A stretch of 64,000 bases of DNA from Pseudomonas moraviensis (GTDB lineage Bacteria > Pseudomonadota > Gammaproteobacteria > Pseudomonadales > Pseudomonadaceae): NCBI RefSeq assembly GCF_900105805.1, contig NZ_LT629788.1, forward strand, positions 5,378,501 through 5,442,500, given 5' to 3'. The notes beneath the pieces are model-generated. The model saw nothing but the letters and a program-made list of their open reading frames with translations, made no database searches and was not told the DNA's origin. A program made the translations under genes and the position numbers. This document shows positions 41,199 to 50,165 of the stretch, piece by piece. Position 1 is the first letter of the stretch, and each line of letters starts with the position of its first letter.

Positions 41199-42260
41199 TT
41201 GCGGGTATTGCTGATCAAGACTTCATCGCTGGGCGACGTGATTCATGCGTTGCCGGCGCTGACTGACGCCGCCCGGGCCATTCCCGGAATCAAATTCGAC
41301 TGGGTGGTGGAAGAAGGCTTCGCCGAGATCCCGACCTGGCACCCGGCCGTTGGCAAAGTGATTCCGGTGGCGATCCGCCGCTGGCGCAAAAATATCTGGA
41401 AGACCATTACCAGCGGTGAGTGGAAACGCTTCAAGCAAAGCGTGCGCGCGAACAAATACGATCTGGTGATCGATGCCCAAGGCCTGCTGAAAAGCGCCTG
41501 GCTGACCCGCTACGTCAAAGCGCCGGTGGCCGGTCTCGATAAAGGTTCGGCCCGTGAGCCGATGGCTTCGCGTTTTTATGACCGCAAACTGGCGGTGGCC
41601 CGTGGTCAGCACGCCGTCGAGCGCGTGCGGCAGTTGTTCGCCATTGCCCTCGGGTACGACTTGCCCAAAGGCCTTGGCGATTACGGCCTCAACGTCGAAC
41701 GACTGGTCGAGTTGCCACGCAGGAATGCCTACGTGGTGTTCCTGCACGGCACCACCTGGGACACCAAGCACTGGCCGGAACTCTACTGGCGCGAGCTGAC
41801 CGAGCGCGTTGGCTATCTTGGCGTCGGCGTCAGACTGCCGTGGGGCAACCCGCAGGAAAAGGCCCGCGCCGAGCGCATCGCTGCCGGTTTCAAGCACGCC
41901 GAAGTGCTGCCGAAGCTGAATCTGGCCGGCGTCGGCAAAGTCCTCGCCGGCGCGCAGGCTTGCGTGGCGGTGGACACCGGACTCGGCCATCTGGCCGCTG
42001 CGCTGGACGTGCCGACCATTTCGTTGTTCGGCCCGACCAACCCGGGCCTGACCGGCGCTTACGGCAAATTGCAGATTCATCTGGCCAGCGACTTCCCGTG
42101 CGCGCCTTGCCTGCAGAAGAAATGTACTTATCAACCGACCGAGCAGGATGCCCGTCAGTTTGACCTGAAACGCGAGCAGCCCTTGTGCTTCACGCGTGTA
42201 AATCCCGAGCGTGTCGCCAGTCGACTGAGCACGTTGTTGATGGCTGAGGAGCTGCGCTGA
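41199..42260 (+). CDS. waaC: LPS heptosyltransferase I
   Basis: A 353-residue GT9 enzyme that attaches the first heptose to Kdo. It starts with TTG at 41199, giving MRVLLIKTSSLGDVIHALPA as in relatives; GAGG lies 9 bases before. Conserved pieces are FLHGTTWDTKHWPE and VDTGLGHLAAALDVPTISLFGPT. It lies one base after the waaF stop and overlaps the waaG start by one base (TGATG), implying coupled translation. Its substrate ADP-heptose is made with help of HldE, encoded at 56595. Confidence 0.96.
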   Translation: MRVLLIKTSSLGDVIHALPALTDAARAIPGIKFDWVVEEGFAEIPTWHPAVGKVIPVAIRRWRKNIWKTITSGEWKRFKQSVRANKYDLVIDAQGLLKSAWLTRYVKAPVAGLDKGSAREPMASRFYDRKLAVARGQHAVERVRQLFAIALGYDLPKGLGDYGLNVERLVELPRRNAYVVFLHGTTWDTKHWPELYWRELTERVGYLGVGVRLPWGNPQEKARAERIAAGFKHAEVLPKLNLAGVGKVLAGAQACVAVDTGLGHLAAALDVPTISLFGPTNPGLTGAYGKLQIHLASDFPCAPCLQKKCTYQPTEQDARQFDLKREQPLCFTRVNPERVASRLSTLLMAEELR

Positions 42261-43381
42261 TGCAATTGGCATTCGTCCTGTACAAATATTTCCCGTTCGG
42301 TGGCTTGCAGCGCGATTTCATGCGCATCGCCCTCGAATGCCAGAAGCGTGGTCATCAGATTCGCGTCTACACGCTGATCTGGGAAGGCGACGTACCGCCG
42401 GGCTTTGAAGTGCTGGTGGCGCCGGTCAAGGCGTTCTTCAATCACCGCCGCAACGAAAAACTCAGCGCGTGGATGGCAGCGGATCTGGCCAGGCGCCCGG
42501 TCGATCGTTTGATCGGCTTCAACAAGATGCCGGGCCTCGACGTCTACTACGCCGCCGACGGCTGCTTCGAAGACAAGGCGCAGAACCTGCGTAACTCGCT
42601 GTACCGCCGCTGGGGCCGCTATCGCCACTTCGCCGAGTACGAGCGCGCGGTGTTTGCCAAAGACGCGAAGACCGAAGTACTGATGATTTCCGAAGTGCAG
42701 CAGCCACTGTTCATCAAGTATTACGACACCCCGCTCGAACGCTTCCACCTGCTGCCGCCGGGCATCGCCCAGGATCGTCGGCGTCCAGCGAATGCTGATG
42801 AAATCCGCGCCGGGTTCCGCGCCGAATTCAATCTCAAGGACGACGAACTGCTGCTGGTGCAGATCGGCTCCGGCTTCAAGACCAAAGGTGTCGATCGCAG
42901 CCTGAAAGCGCTGGCCGGATTGCCTGGCGAATTGCGCAAACGCACGCGGCTGTTTGTAATCGGCCAGGATGACCCCAAATTGTTCCAGATGCAGAGTGCG
43001 ACGCTGGGCCTGGGCGACAATGTGACCTTTCTCAAAGGGCGCAGCGATATCCCGCGTTTTCTGCTTGGCGCCGATCTGTTGATTCACCCGGCCTACAACG
43101 AAAACACCGGCACCGTGCTGCTTGAGGCGCTGGTGGCGGGGTTGCCGGTGCTGGTCAGCGCGGTCTGCGGTTACGCCCATTACATTGCCGAGGCTGATGC
43201 CGGGCGAGTGCTGGACGAGCCGTTCGAGCAGGCGCAACTGACGCAGTACCTGACCGAGATGTTGAGCAACGACGCTGCACGTGCGGCCTGGAGCCGTAAC
43301 GGTCTGGCCTTCGCCGAGACGGCCGACCTCTACAGCATGCCGCAGCACGCGGCCGATGTGATTCTGGCGGAGCACGCTTAA
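42260..43381 (+). CDS. waaG: LPS core glycosyltransferase WaaG (GT4)
   Basis: A 373-residue GT-B enzyme. It opens MQLAFVLYKYFPFGGLQRDF, diagnostic for WaaG, and has the C-terminal nucleotide-sugar motif NTGTVLLEALVAGLPVLVS (E-x7-E type). In P. aeruginosa the enzyme adds the first outer-core hexosamine to heptose II; in enterobacteria it adds glucose. Which sugar is used here cannot be told. It overlaps waaC and waaP by single bases. Confidence 0.95.
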   Translation: MQLAFVLYKYFPFGGLQRDFMRIALECQKRGHQIRVYTLIWEGDVPPGFEVLVAPVKAFFNHRRNEKLSAWMAADLARRPVDRLIGFNKMPGLDVYYAADGCFEDKAQNLRNSLYRRWGRYRHFAEYERAVFAKDAKTEVLMISEVQQPLFIKYYDTPLERFHLLPPGIAQDRRRPANADEIRAGFRAEFNLKDDELLLVQIGSGFKTKGVDRSLKALAGLPGELRKRTRLFVIGQDDPKLFQMQSATLGLGDNVTFLKGRSDIPRFLLGADLLIHPAYNENTGTVLLEALVAGLPVLVSAVCGYAHYIAEADAGRVLDEPFEQAQLTQYLTEMLSNDAARAAWSRNGLAFAETADLYSMPQHAADVILAEHA

Positions 43382-44187
43382 TGAAGTTGATGCTGGCTGA
43401 ACCGTTCAAAAGCCTTTGGGCCGGACGCGACCCGTTCGCCGCAGTCGAAGGCTTGCAGGGCGAGGTATACCGCGAGCTGGAAGCGCGCCGGACATTGCGC
43501 ACGGAAGTCGACGGCCATGGCTTTTTCGTCAAGATCCACCGTGGCATCGGCTGGGGTGAAATCTTCAAGAATCTGCTGACCGCCAAACTGCCGGTGCTTG
43601 GCGCCGGGCAAGAGTGGAAAGCCATTCAGCGGTTGCAGGAGGTCGGCGTGCCGACCATGACCGCCGTCGCTTATGGCGAGAAGGGCAGCAATCCGGCGGA
43701 TCAGCATTCGTTTATCGTCACCGAAGAACTGGCGCCGACCATCAGTCTCGAAGATTACAGCATCGACTGGGTCAAACAGCCGCCGGAGCCGAAGCTCAAG
43801 CGCGCGCTGATTGCCGAAGTCGCGCGGATGACCGGCATGATGCACCGCGCCGGGGTCAACCACCGTGACTGCTACATCTGCCACTTCCTGCTGCACACCG
43901 ACAAGCCGGTCACGCCGGAAGATTTCAAGCTCTCGGTGATCGACCTGCACCGTGCCCAGACCCGCGCGAAGATCACTCAACGCTGGCGCAACAAGGACCT
44001 GGCGGCGCTGTACTTTTCGGCGCTGGATATCGGCCTGACCCGCCGCGACAAACTGCGTTTCCTCAAGGGCTATTTCCAGCAGCCGCTGCGGCAGATTCTG
44101 GCGCAGGAAGCGCCGCTGCTGAACTGGCTGCAAGGCAAGGCCGACAAGCTCTACGAGCGTAAGCAGCGTTACGGGGACGCGCTCTGA
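43381..44187 (+). CDS. waaP: LPS core heptose(I) kinase WaaP
   Basis: A 268-residue eukaryotic-like kinase that phosphorylates heptose I of the inner core; it is reported essential in P. aeruginosa. The catalytic loop is VNHRDCYICHFLLH (HRD present), the metal Asp is in SVIDLHRAQTR, and the glycine-poor N-lobe has VDGHGFFVKIHRG with the ATP Lys. Start and stop overlap both neighbours by one base. The first of four consecutive kinase-like genes. All key residues look intact. Confidence 0.95.
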   Translation: MKLMLAEPFKSLWAGRDPFAAVEGLQGEVYRELEARRTLRTEVDGHGFFVKIHRGIGWGEIFKNLLTAKLPVLGAGQEWKAIQRLQEVGVPTMTAVAYGEKGSNPADQHSFIVTEELAPTISLEDYSIDWVKQPPEPKLKRALIAEVARMTGMMHRAGVNHRDCYICHFLLHTDKPVTPEDFKLSVIDLHRAQTRAKITQRWRNKDLAALYFSALDIGLTRRDKLRFLKGYFQQPLRQILAQEAPLLNWLQGKADKLYERKQRYGDAL

Positions 44188-44921
44188 TGGCGGGCTGGAC
44201 GCTTGAGCCGCAGTACAGCGAGCTTGCCGAAGATTTCGGCAGCCTCGAAGCTGTGTTTGCGTTGCAGGGTGAACGCCTGACCCGCGATCCGCTGTCGGAG
44301 GTGATCCGCGTGCAGCGCGACGGTGTCAATTACTACGTCAAGCGCTACGTCGGCGCCGGTAAGGGCCTGCGCCGCTACCTCGGCAAGCCGCGGGTGAAGA
44401 TGGAGTGGCAGAACCTCAAGCGCTTCGCCAAGTGGGGCATTCCCACCGCCGAGGTGGTGGCCTGGGGGCTGGAGCGGCGGGGCGCGGCCTACGATCGTGG
44501 CGCGATGATCACCCGTGAGTTGCCCAACACCGAAGACCTCTCGGCACTGGCCGAGCGCAAGGATCCCAAGCTTGAAGATCGCGCCTGGGTCGACGGCGTC
44601 AGTCGTCAACTGGCCGGCTATACCCGGACAATGCATGATCACCGCTTTACCCATAACGACTTGAAATGGCGCAACCTGTTGATCGATGATCAGGCGCGGA
44701 TTTTTCTGATCGACTGCCCCAATGGCGAATTCTGGCGCGGCTTCTGGCTCAAGTACCGAATCACCAAGGACCTGGCCTGTCTCGACAAGCTGGCCAAATA
44801 TCACCTGTCCAATACCCAGCGCCTGCGCTTCTATAAGCAATACCGCCAGTGCGATCGGCTCGATGTCGCCGACAAGAAACGGATTCGGCACGTGGTGAGA
44901 TTTTTTGAGGGACGGGAATGA
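44187..44921 (+). CDS. LPS core kinase, InaA/WapP-like
   Basis: A 244-residue kinase of the same superfamily as WaaP. It keeps the catalytic Asp and Asn in FTHNDLKWRNLLID and the metal Asp in FLIDCPNGEFWRGF, and has the ATP-binding Lys in NYYVKRYVGAGKGLRRYLG. By position and similarity it corresponds to PA5008 (named wapP) in P. aeruginosa, thought to phosphorylate the second heptose; I am not sure of the exact acceptor. It overlaps waaP by one base and the next gene by four. Confidence 0.85.
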   Translation: MAGWTLEPQYSELAEDFGSLEAVFALQGERLTRDPLSEVIRVQRDGVNYYVKRYVGAGKGLRRYLGKPRVKMEWQNLKRFAKWGIPTAEVVAWGLERRGAAYDRGAMITRELPNTEDLSALAERKDPKLEDRAWVDGVSRQLAGYTRTMHDHRFTHNDLKWRNLLIDDQARIFLIDCPNGEFWRGFWLKYRITKDLACLDKLAKYHLSNTQRLRFYKQYRQCDRLDVADKKRIRHVVRFFEGRE

Positions 44922-45670
44922 CTGATTTTCTCGCCGAACAAGACCGTGCGCTGCTGGAGCGTCACGGTCTCGGCACTTTCGATGCGCTGTGGGCCAAACA
45001 GCTTGAGGCTGTGGATGAGCCCAACACTGCCGGTGGCGGCTGGAGCAGCGTGTTTCGCCTGGATCTGGAAGGCCAGGGTTACTACCTCAAGCGTCAGAGC
45101 AACTATCTGACGCGTACCTTGCATGCGCCCTTTGGCGAGCCGAGTTTCGCCCGCGAATTCCGCAATATCAGCCGCTATCGCAAGCTCGGCATTCCGGCGC
45201 TGCAGGCGGCGTTTTTCGGTGAGCGCAAGATCGACGGAGAAGTGCGCGCCATTTTGCTCACCCGCGCACTGGATGGCTGGAGCGATCTGGATTCGTTGCT
45301 CGAACGCTGGGCCCAACTCAGCGCCGCGCAACATTCGGCCATCCTCAAGGCTTGCGGATTGCTGGCGCGGCGTCTGCACGGCGTGCGGCAGGTGCATGGC
45401 TGTTTTTATCCCAAGCATATTTTTCTCCGTGCCACCGGCGACGGCTATGAGGCGCAGCTGATCGATCTGGAGAAAACCCGGCCGCTGCTGTTCGGCATGC
45501 GCGATCGGGTCAAGGATCTGGAACCGTTGCAACGCCGCGCGCCGCAGTGGAGCGAGGCAGACTTGCGGCAATTGCTCGCGGCTTATCTGGATCAGCCGGA
45601 TGACAGTTCACTGCTCGACCGTTGGCTGGTGCGGCTGACGGCGCGGCGCAGCCACAAGGAGGCCCGCTGA
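44918..45670 (+). CDS. LPS kinase-like protein with altered catalytic loop
   Basis: A 250-residue kinase-fold protein. The N-lobe Lys is in GYYLKRQSNYLTRTL, similar to the preceding gene, and the metal-binding Asp is in QLIDLEKTRPLLFG. The catalytic loop reads VHGCFYPKHIFLR: the HRD Asp is replaced by Cys and the usual Asn by His. It matches the third kinase-like gene (PA5007) of the P. aeruginosa core operon by position. It may be a pseudokinase that supports its neighbours, or use a different catalytic base. Overlaps the following gene by one base. Confidence 0.8.
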   Translation: MTDFLAEQDRALLERHGLGTFDALWAKQLEAVDEPNTAGGGWSSVFRLDLEGQGYYLKRQSNYLTRTLHAPFGEPSFAREFRNISRYRKLGIPALQAAFFGERKIDGEVRAILLTRALDGWSDLDSLLERWAQLSAAQHSAILKACGLLARRLHGVRQVHGCFYPKHIFLRATGDGYEAQLIDLEKTRPLLFGMRDRVKDLEPLQRRAPQWSEADLRQLLAAYLDQPDDSSLLDRWLVRLTARRSHKEAR

Positions 45671-47121
45671 TGCGCTTGTCCGAGCTGGCCCTGGCCGGGC
45701 GCACACCTTCTTTACCGCTGACTGTGACGTTGGCGGATGCGGCCGGTGCGGCGGATCTGCAATTGCTGAGTCTGCTGCGGGTGTTGCCTGGGCAGCGCTA
45801 TGTCGGTGCCGGGGTCTGGCGTGGCCGGCCGGTACTGGCGAAATTGCTGGTGGGCAGCAAAGCCGCCCGGCATTTCCAGCGTGAGCTCGAAGGCGTGCGG
45901 TTGCTGGCCGCCCAGAGCATGACCACGCCGCTGCTGTTGGCTGATGGCCTGAAAGACGGCGAGGGCGGCTGGCTGCTGTTCGACTTTCTTGAGGAGGCTG
46001 AAAGCCTCGGCGATGCCTGGGCGAAAGTCGAGTCGCTGCCCGTCCTGGCTGATGAGCAAACGGCGGTGTTGGCCGAAGCGCTGGATGCGATCGGCCGGCT
46101 ACACGGCAAAGGACTCTGGCAGGAAGATCTGCACCTGGACAATCTGCTGCGCCACGGCGCTCAGCTGTATCTGATCGATGGTGCTGGCGTGCGTGCCGAA
46201 ACGCCGGGGCAGCCGTTGTCGCGGCAAAAGGTGCTGGAAAACCTCGGGGTATTTTTCGCCCAGTTGCCCAAGTCACTCGAACCGTTCACTGAAGAATTGC
46301 TGGTGTATTACCTGTTGAGCAACAGCGAACATGCCTTGCCACTGGAGGCATTGCAGAAGCAGATCGACAAGGTTCGTAGCTGGCGACTCAGGGATTATCT
46401 GATCAAGGTCGGCCGCGATTGCACCTTGTTTTCGGTTCACCGCGGCGCATTCGCTTTGCGCGCGATTCGCCGCGAAGAAGAGGCTGCCATGTTGCCAGTG
46501 CTCGATCAGGCAGACGCCTTGCTTGATCGGGGGCATCTGTACAAGACCGGCGGCGCGGCCAGCGTCGGCCGAGTCGAGGCGGACGGCCGCACGCTGGTGA
46601 TCAAGCGCTACAACATCAAGGGTTTTGCCCATTGGCTCAAACGCTTCTGGCGCCCGAGCCGGGCCTGGCACTCGTGGCGCGAAGGCAATCGTCTGGCCTT
46701 TCTTGGCATCGCCACGCCGAAACCGCTGGCGGTACTGGAGAAGCGCTTTTTGTGGCTGCGTCGCAGTGCCTATCTGGTCACCGAGTATCTGCCTGGGCCG
46801 GACATCATCGAGCGCTTCGCGCCCTACGTGGAGAGTGGCCAGGCACCGGAAGCCGAGTTGCAGGCGCTGGATCAACTGTTTGCCCGGTTGATCGCCGAGC
46901 GCATCAGTCATGGCGATTTCAAGGGGCACAATCTGTTCTGGCAGCAGGATCGCTGGGCGCTGATCGATCTGGATTCGATGTGTCAGCATGGATCCGACGG
47001 CAGTTTTGCACCGGCCTATGCCCGTGATCGCGCGCGATTCATGCGCAACTGGCCTGAAAGCAGTGCATTGTACAAGGCGATTGATCAGCGGTTGCCGAAG
47101 GCAGCCCCCGGCGCTGGTTGA
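45670..47121 (+). CDS. Tandem two-domain LPS kinase-like protein
   Basis: A 483-residue protein containing two kinase-like modules in one chain. The first (about 1-215) has the loop WQEDLHLDNLLRHG and the Asp in YLIDGAGVRA. The second (about 265-480) has ISHGDFKGHNLFWQ and ALIDLDSMCQHG. Both loops keep an Asp and Asn pair, so both may be active. ATG at 45670 overlaps the previous stop and follows AAGGAGG. A homologue occupies the same place in P. aeruginosa (PA5006, uncharacterised as far as I recall). Acceptor unknown. It closes the first transcription block; a 336-base gap follows. Confidence 0.82.
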   Translation: MRLSELALAGRTPSLPLTVTLADAAGAADLQLLSLLRVLPGQRYVGAGVWRGRPVLAKLLVGSKAARHFQRELEGVRLLAAQSMTTPLLLADGLKDGEGGWLLFDFLEEAESLGDAWAKVESLPVLADEQTAVLAEALDAIGRLHGKGLWQEDLHLDNLLRHGAQLYLIDGAGVRAETPGQPLSRQKVLENLGVFFAQLPKSLEPFTEELLVYYLLSNSEHALPLEALQKQIDKVRSWRLRDYLIKVGRDCTLFSVHRGAFALRAIRREEEAAMLPVLDQADALLDRGHLYKTGGAASVGRVEADGRTLVIKRYNIKGFAHWLKRFWRPSRAWHSWREGNRLAFLGIATPKPLAVLEKRFLWLRRSAYLVTEYLPGPDIIERFAPYVESGQAPEAELQALDQLFARLIAERISHGDFKGHNLFWQQDRWALIDLDSMCQHGSDGSFAPAYARDRARFMRNWPESSALYKAIDQRLPKAAPGAG

Positions 47122-47457
47122 AGGCTTTGGCGAAAGGGCGCGAATGCGTTGAAAGATGCCCGTTTGCGTTGGCGGACAGAAAACCGCGATTTGTCCTACA
47201 ACTTCTGTGGAAGCCATCAACTGTGCTCTGCTGGGCTCCGATGTTAATTTCACCGGATGGTTGCTCGGGGGCGGGCTGTACTTGAATACTCGCGCCCGGT
47301 TTCTTTCCTCCGATCGCCACGAGTCAATTCGTACAGGGTAATTTCAGTGACGTTTACGCTATAATCCCGCCCTTTAGCTGTCACTCGCCCTGTGCGAGGA
47401 CACATCAATTTTCAAGGCGCATCGCGCCTGCATGCAGACTAAAGAGGCTAGACCCCT
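47122..47457 (+). promoter_or_regulatory. Promoter and hairpin-rich leader before the carbamoyltransferase gene
   Basis: A consensus -10, TATAAT, lies at 47360-47365; no good -35 is seen at the right distance, so an activator may be needed. RNA starting near 47372 would have an 85-base leader with two hairpins: TGTC/CTCGC pairing with GCGAG/GACA (47379-47402), and AGGCGC-ATC-GCGCCT (47415-47429). The ribosome site GAGG follows at about 47446. The first 230 bases of the gap hold nothing I recognise. Confidence 0.55.
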
Positions 47458-49212
47458 GTGGCATTGACGATTCTTGGCCTGTCCGGCGCCCTTAGCCATG
47501 ATCCTTCCGCAGCCTTGTACATCGACGGCAAGCTGGTCGCGGCGGCAGAAGAAGAGCGCTTCGTACGCGATAAACATGCAAAGAACCGCATGCCCTACGA
47601 ATCGGCAAAGTTCTGCCTCGAGCAAGCTGGCATCAAACCTTCCGACGTTGACGTAGTGGCGATTCCCTTCGCCCCGATCAGCCTGTTCGGCAAAGCCCGC
47701 TGGCACTACGCCAAGCGCTACTGGTACGCACCGGATCGCGCGCTCGATGCGATCCTGATGGGCAACCGTCGCTACAAGCGCTATCGCAACAAGATCGTCT
47801 GGTGCCTGGAGCAACTGGGCTTCGATCCGAAGAAAATCAAGATCGAGCCGGTCGAGCATCACTTGGCTCACGCCTCCAGCGCCTACCACTGCTCGGGTTT
47901 CAAAGAGAAAACCGCGATCCTCGGCATCGACGGCAAGGGCGAATACGCCACGACCTTCTTCGGCTACGGCGAAAACGGCAAGATCCACAAGATCAAGGAA
48001 TTCTTCGATCCGGACTCCCTCGGTGGTCTGTACGGTGCGATCACCGAATTTCTCGGCTTCGAGATGCTCGATGGCGAATTCAAGGTCATGGGCATGGCGC
48101 CGTACGGCGATGCCAGCAAATATGATTTCTCGCGTCTGGCCTCGTTCGAGAATGGCGAGCTGGTGATCAACACCGACTACGCCAACGTCATCGGCCTGCG
48201 CCGCTATAAAGAGAAGGGCAAAGGCTTCTACTTTTCTCCGAAGCTGATCGAGTGGCTGGGGCCGAAGCGAGAAGGCGACATCGCCGACGAGCCTTACATT
48301 CACTACGCCGCCAGCATGCAAGCGCTGTTCGAGAAGCTGGCGCTGCAGATGATCGACCACTACCTGGGCGATGTGCTCAAGGAAACCGGCAAGCTGGCCT
48401 TCGCCGGCGGCTGTGCGTTGAACGTCAAACTGAACCAGAAAATCATTGCCCGCGACGACATCAAAGAGCTGTTCGTCCAGCCGGCATCCGGTGACGCTGG
48501 TACGGCCGTAGGCGCCGCCGCTTACGTGTCCCATGCTCGTGGCGTACCGGTGGAGAAGATGGAGCACGTCTACCTTGGCCCGTCTTACAGCAACGAAGAT
48601 GTGATTGCCGCCTGCGCCCGTCATGAGAACAAGCCGACCTGGCGCAAACTCGACAACATGCCGCAAGAGATTGCCAAGATCATGGTCGAGGGCAATCCGG
48701 TGGCCTGGTTCCAGGGCCGCATGGAATTCGGCCCGCGTGCACTTGGCGGTCGTTCGATCATCGGTTGCCCGAGCATTCCCGGTGTGGCTGACCGCATCAA
48801 CCACCAGATCAAGTTCCGTGAGCGCTGGAGGCCTTTCTGCCCGTCGATGCTCGACACCGTCGCGCCACAGATGATCAAGATCGATCACCCCGCGCCGTTC
48901 ATGACCTTCACGTTCGAAGTGGCCGAGGAGTGGAAGACGCGCGTCCCGGAAGTCGTTCACGAAGACGGTACTTCACGCGCTCAGGTGCTCAAGCGTGAGT
49001 ACAACCCGCGCTACTACGACATGATGAAGGCGCTGGAAGACCTGACCGGTAACGGCGTATCGCTGAACACGTCGCTCAACCGTCGGGGCGAACCGATGAT
49101 CTGCTCGCCGACTGACGCCCTGAACATGTTTTTCGGCTCTGACCTGCAATATCTGATCATGGAAGATATTCTTGTCGTCAAAGAAGGCGTGCAAGGAAAC
49201 GGTCTTGACTGA
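47458..49212 (+). CDS. Carbamoyltransferase of the LPS core (NodU/CmcH type)
   Basis: A 584-residue enzyme of the NodU/TobZ carbamoyltransferase family. The N-terminal Kae1-like domain opens LGLSGALSHDPSAALYIDGK and has the metal His motif EHHLAHASSAYHCSGF; the C-terminal YrdC-like part includes FQGRMEFGPRALGGRSIIG. It makes carbamoyl-AMP from carbamoyl phosphate and ATP, then modifies a sugar hydroxyl. In P. aeruginosa PA5005 (wapO) is linked to 7-O-carbamoylation of heptose II, the likely role here. Translation begins with GTG at 47458, with its own promoter upstream. Confidence 0.9.
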   Translation: MALTILGLSGALSHDPSAALYIDGKLVAAAEEERFVRDKHAKNRMPYESAKFCLEQAGIKPSDVDVVAIPFAPISLFGKARWHYAKRYWYAPDRALDAILMGNRRYKRYRNKIVWCLEQLGFDPKKIKIEPVEHHLAHASSAYHCSGFKEKTAILGIDGKGEYATTFFGYGENGKIHKIKEFFDPDSLGGLYGAITEFLGFEMLDGEFKVMGMAPYGDASKYDFSRLASFENGELVINTDYANVIGLRRYKEKGKGFYFSPKLIEWLGPKREGDIADEPYIHYAASMQALFEKLALQMIDHYLGDVLKETGKLAFAGGCALNVKLNQKIIARDDIKELFVQPASGDAGTAVGAAAYVSHARGVPVEKMEHVYLGPSYSNEDVIAACARHENKPTWRKLDNMPQEIAKIMVEGNPVAWFQGRMEFGPRALGGRSIIGCPSIPGVADRINHQIKFRERWRPFCPSMLDTVAPQMIKIDHPAPFMTFTFEVAEEWKTRVPEVVHEDGTSRAQVLKREYNPRYYDMMKALEDLTGNGVSLNTSLNRRGEPMICSPTDALNMFFGSDLQYLIMEDILVVKEGVQGNGLD

Positions 49213-50113
49213 AACACTGATCAGCGTCGTGATCCCCGCGTACAACTACGCCAGATCGCTGCCACGGGCAGTGGAGTCGGTATTGGCGCAGTTGCACGAG
49301 GCCGCAGCGGATCTGCTGGTCATCGATGATGGGTCTACAGACACGACGCCTGAAGTGTTGGACAGACTGCTGGTCGAGCATGCCGGACGATTTCGGGCAA
49401 TACGACAAAGCAATGGCGGACTTTCCTGCGTGCGCAACCGCGGGATCGAGGAAACCAGCGGGCGTTTTCTCGTGTTTCTCGACGCTGATGACGAAATGGC
49501 GGCGGGGGCGCTGGCCGCTCTTGCGCGACATATCGCGAGCAACCCCGAGACCAGAATGATCATCGGCGCGCACTGGTCGGTTTTCTCCGGGGGCAAACGC
49601 AGCCTGCAGCCTGTAAAGCCATTGCCTGCCACGGTGCGACAGCGGGTCAAGGGCTATCTGCTGGATAAAACCGTGTCGATCTCCAACGGCGCCTGTGCGA
49701 TGCATCGCGAGGTGTTCGCACCGGGCAACTATCCGGAACAGTTGCGCAACGTCGAGGACTTGCCGGTCTTCGCGCAGGTGTTGGCGCGGTTCCCTTGCAG
49801 CGTCCTGCAGCAACCACTGGCGCTCATTTACAAGCACGCAGACAGCATGCGTCATGACCTGCACCAGAGTCTTGCGGCGGGTACCGAACAGGTTGTCAGC
49901 GAGGTCTTTTCCAGTCGGCGAATGCCCCAAGAGTTTCATGATTTGCGTCAGGCCTATCTGGCGCAGCGTTGCCTGTCATTGTTCCGGGATTGCTACTCGC
50001 ATCGTGAGTACGCGCTGGCGAAGACCTTCTATATGCAAGCGCTACGGGCCGACTGGCACATCCTGGGGCGTTGGTCGTACTTGCGCAAAGCGCTGCGCCT
50101 GCTGTTTCGATAA
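49205..50113 (+). CDS. GT2 family glycosyltransferase
   Basis: A 302-residue GT-A enzyme. ISVVIPAYNYARSLPRAVES and LLVIDDGSTDTTPEVLD are the nucleotide-binding region and VFLDADDEM the DXD metal site. TTG at 49205 is chosen as start: AAGGA lies 7 bases upstream and the gene then overlaps the carbamoyltransferase stop by 8 bases. In P. aeruginosa the next gene here is a GT4 enzyme (wapH), so this strain uses a different transferase; it probably adds an outer-core sugar. Donor and acceptor unknown. Confidence 0.88.
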   Translation: MTETLISVVIPAYNYARSLPRAVESVLAQLHEAAADLLVIDDGSTDTTPEVLDRLLVEHAGRFRAIRQSNGGLSCVRNRGIEETSGRFLVFLDADDEMAAGALAALARHIASNPETRMIIGAHWSVFSGGKRSLQPVKPLPATVRQRVKGYLLDKTVSISNGACAMHREVFAPGNYPEQLRNVEDLPVFAQVLARFPCSVLQQPLALIYKHADSMRHDLHQSLAAGTEQVVSEVFSSRRMPQEFHDLRQAYLAQRCLSLFRDCYSHREYALAKTFYMQALRADWHILGRWSYLRKALRLLFR

Positions 50114-50165
50114 ACCGGATTATTGATTTCTGCGTACCTGTGGCGCGTGATGTTGAGGGGGCTGG

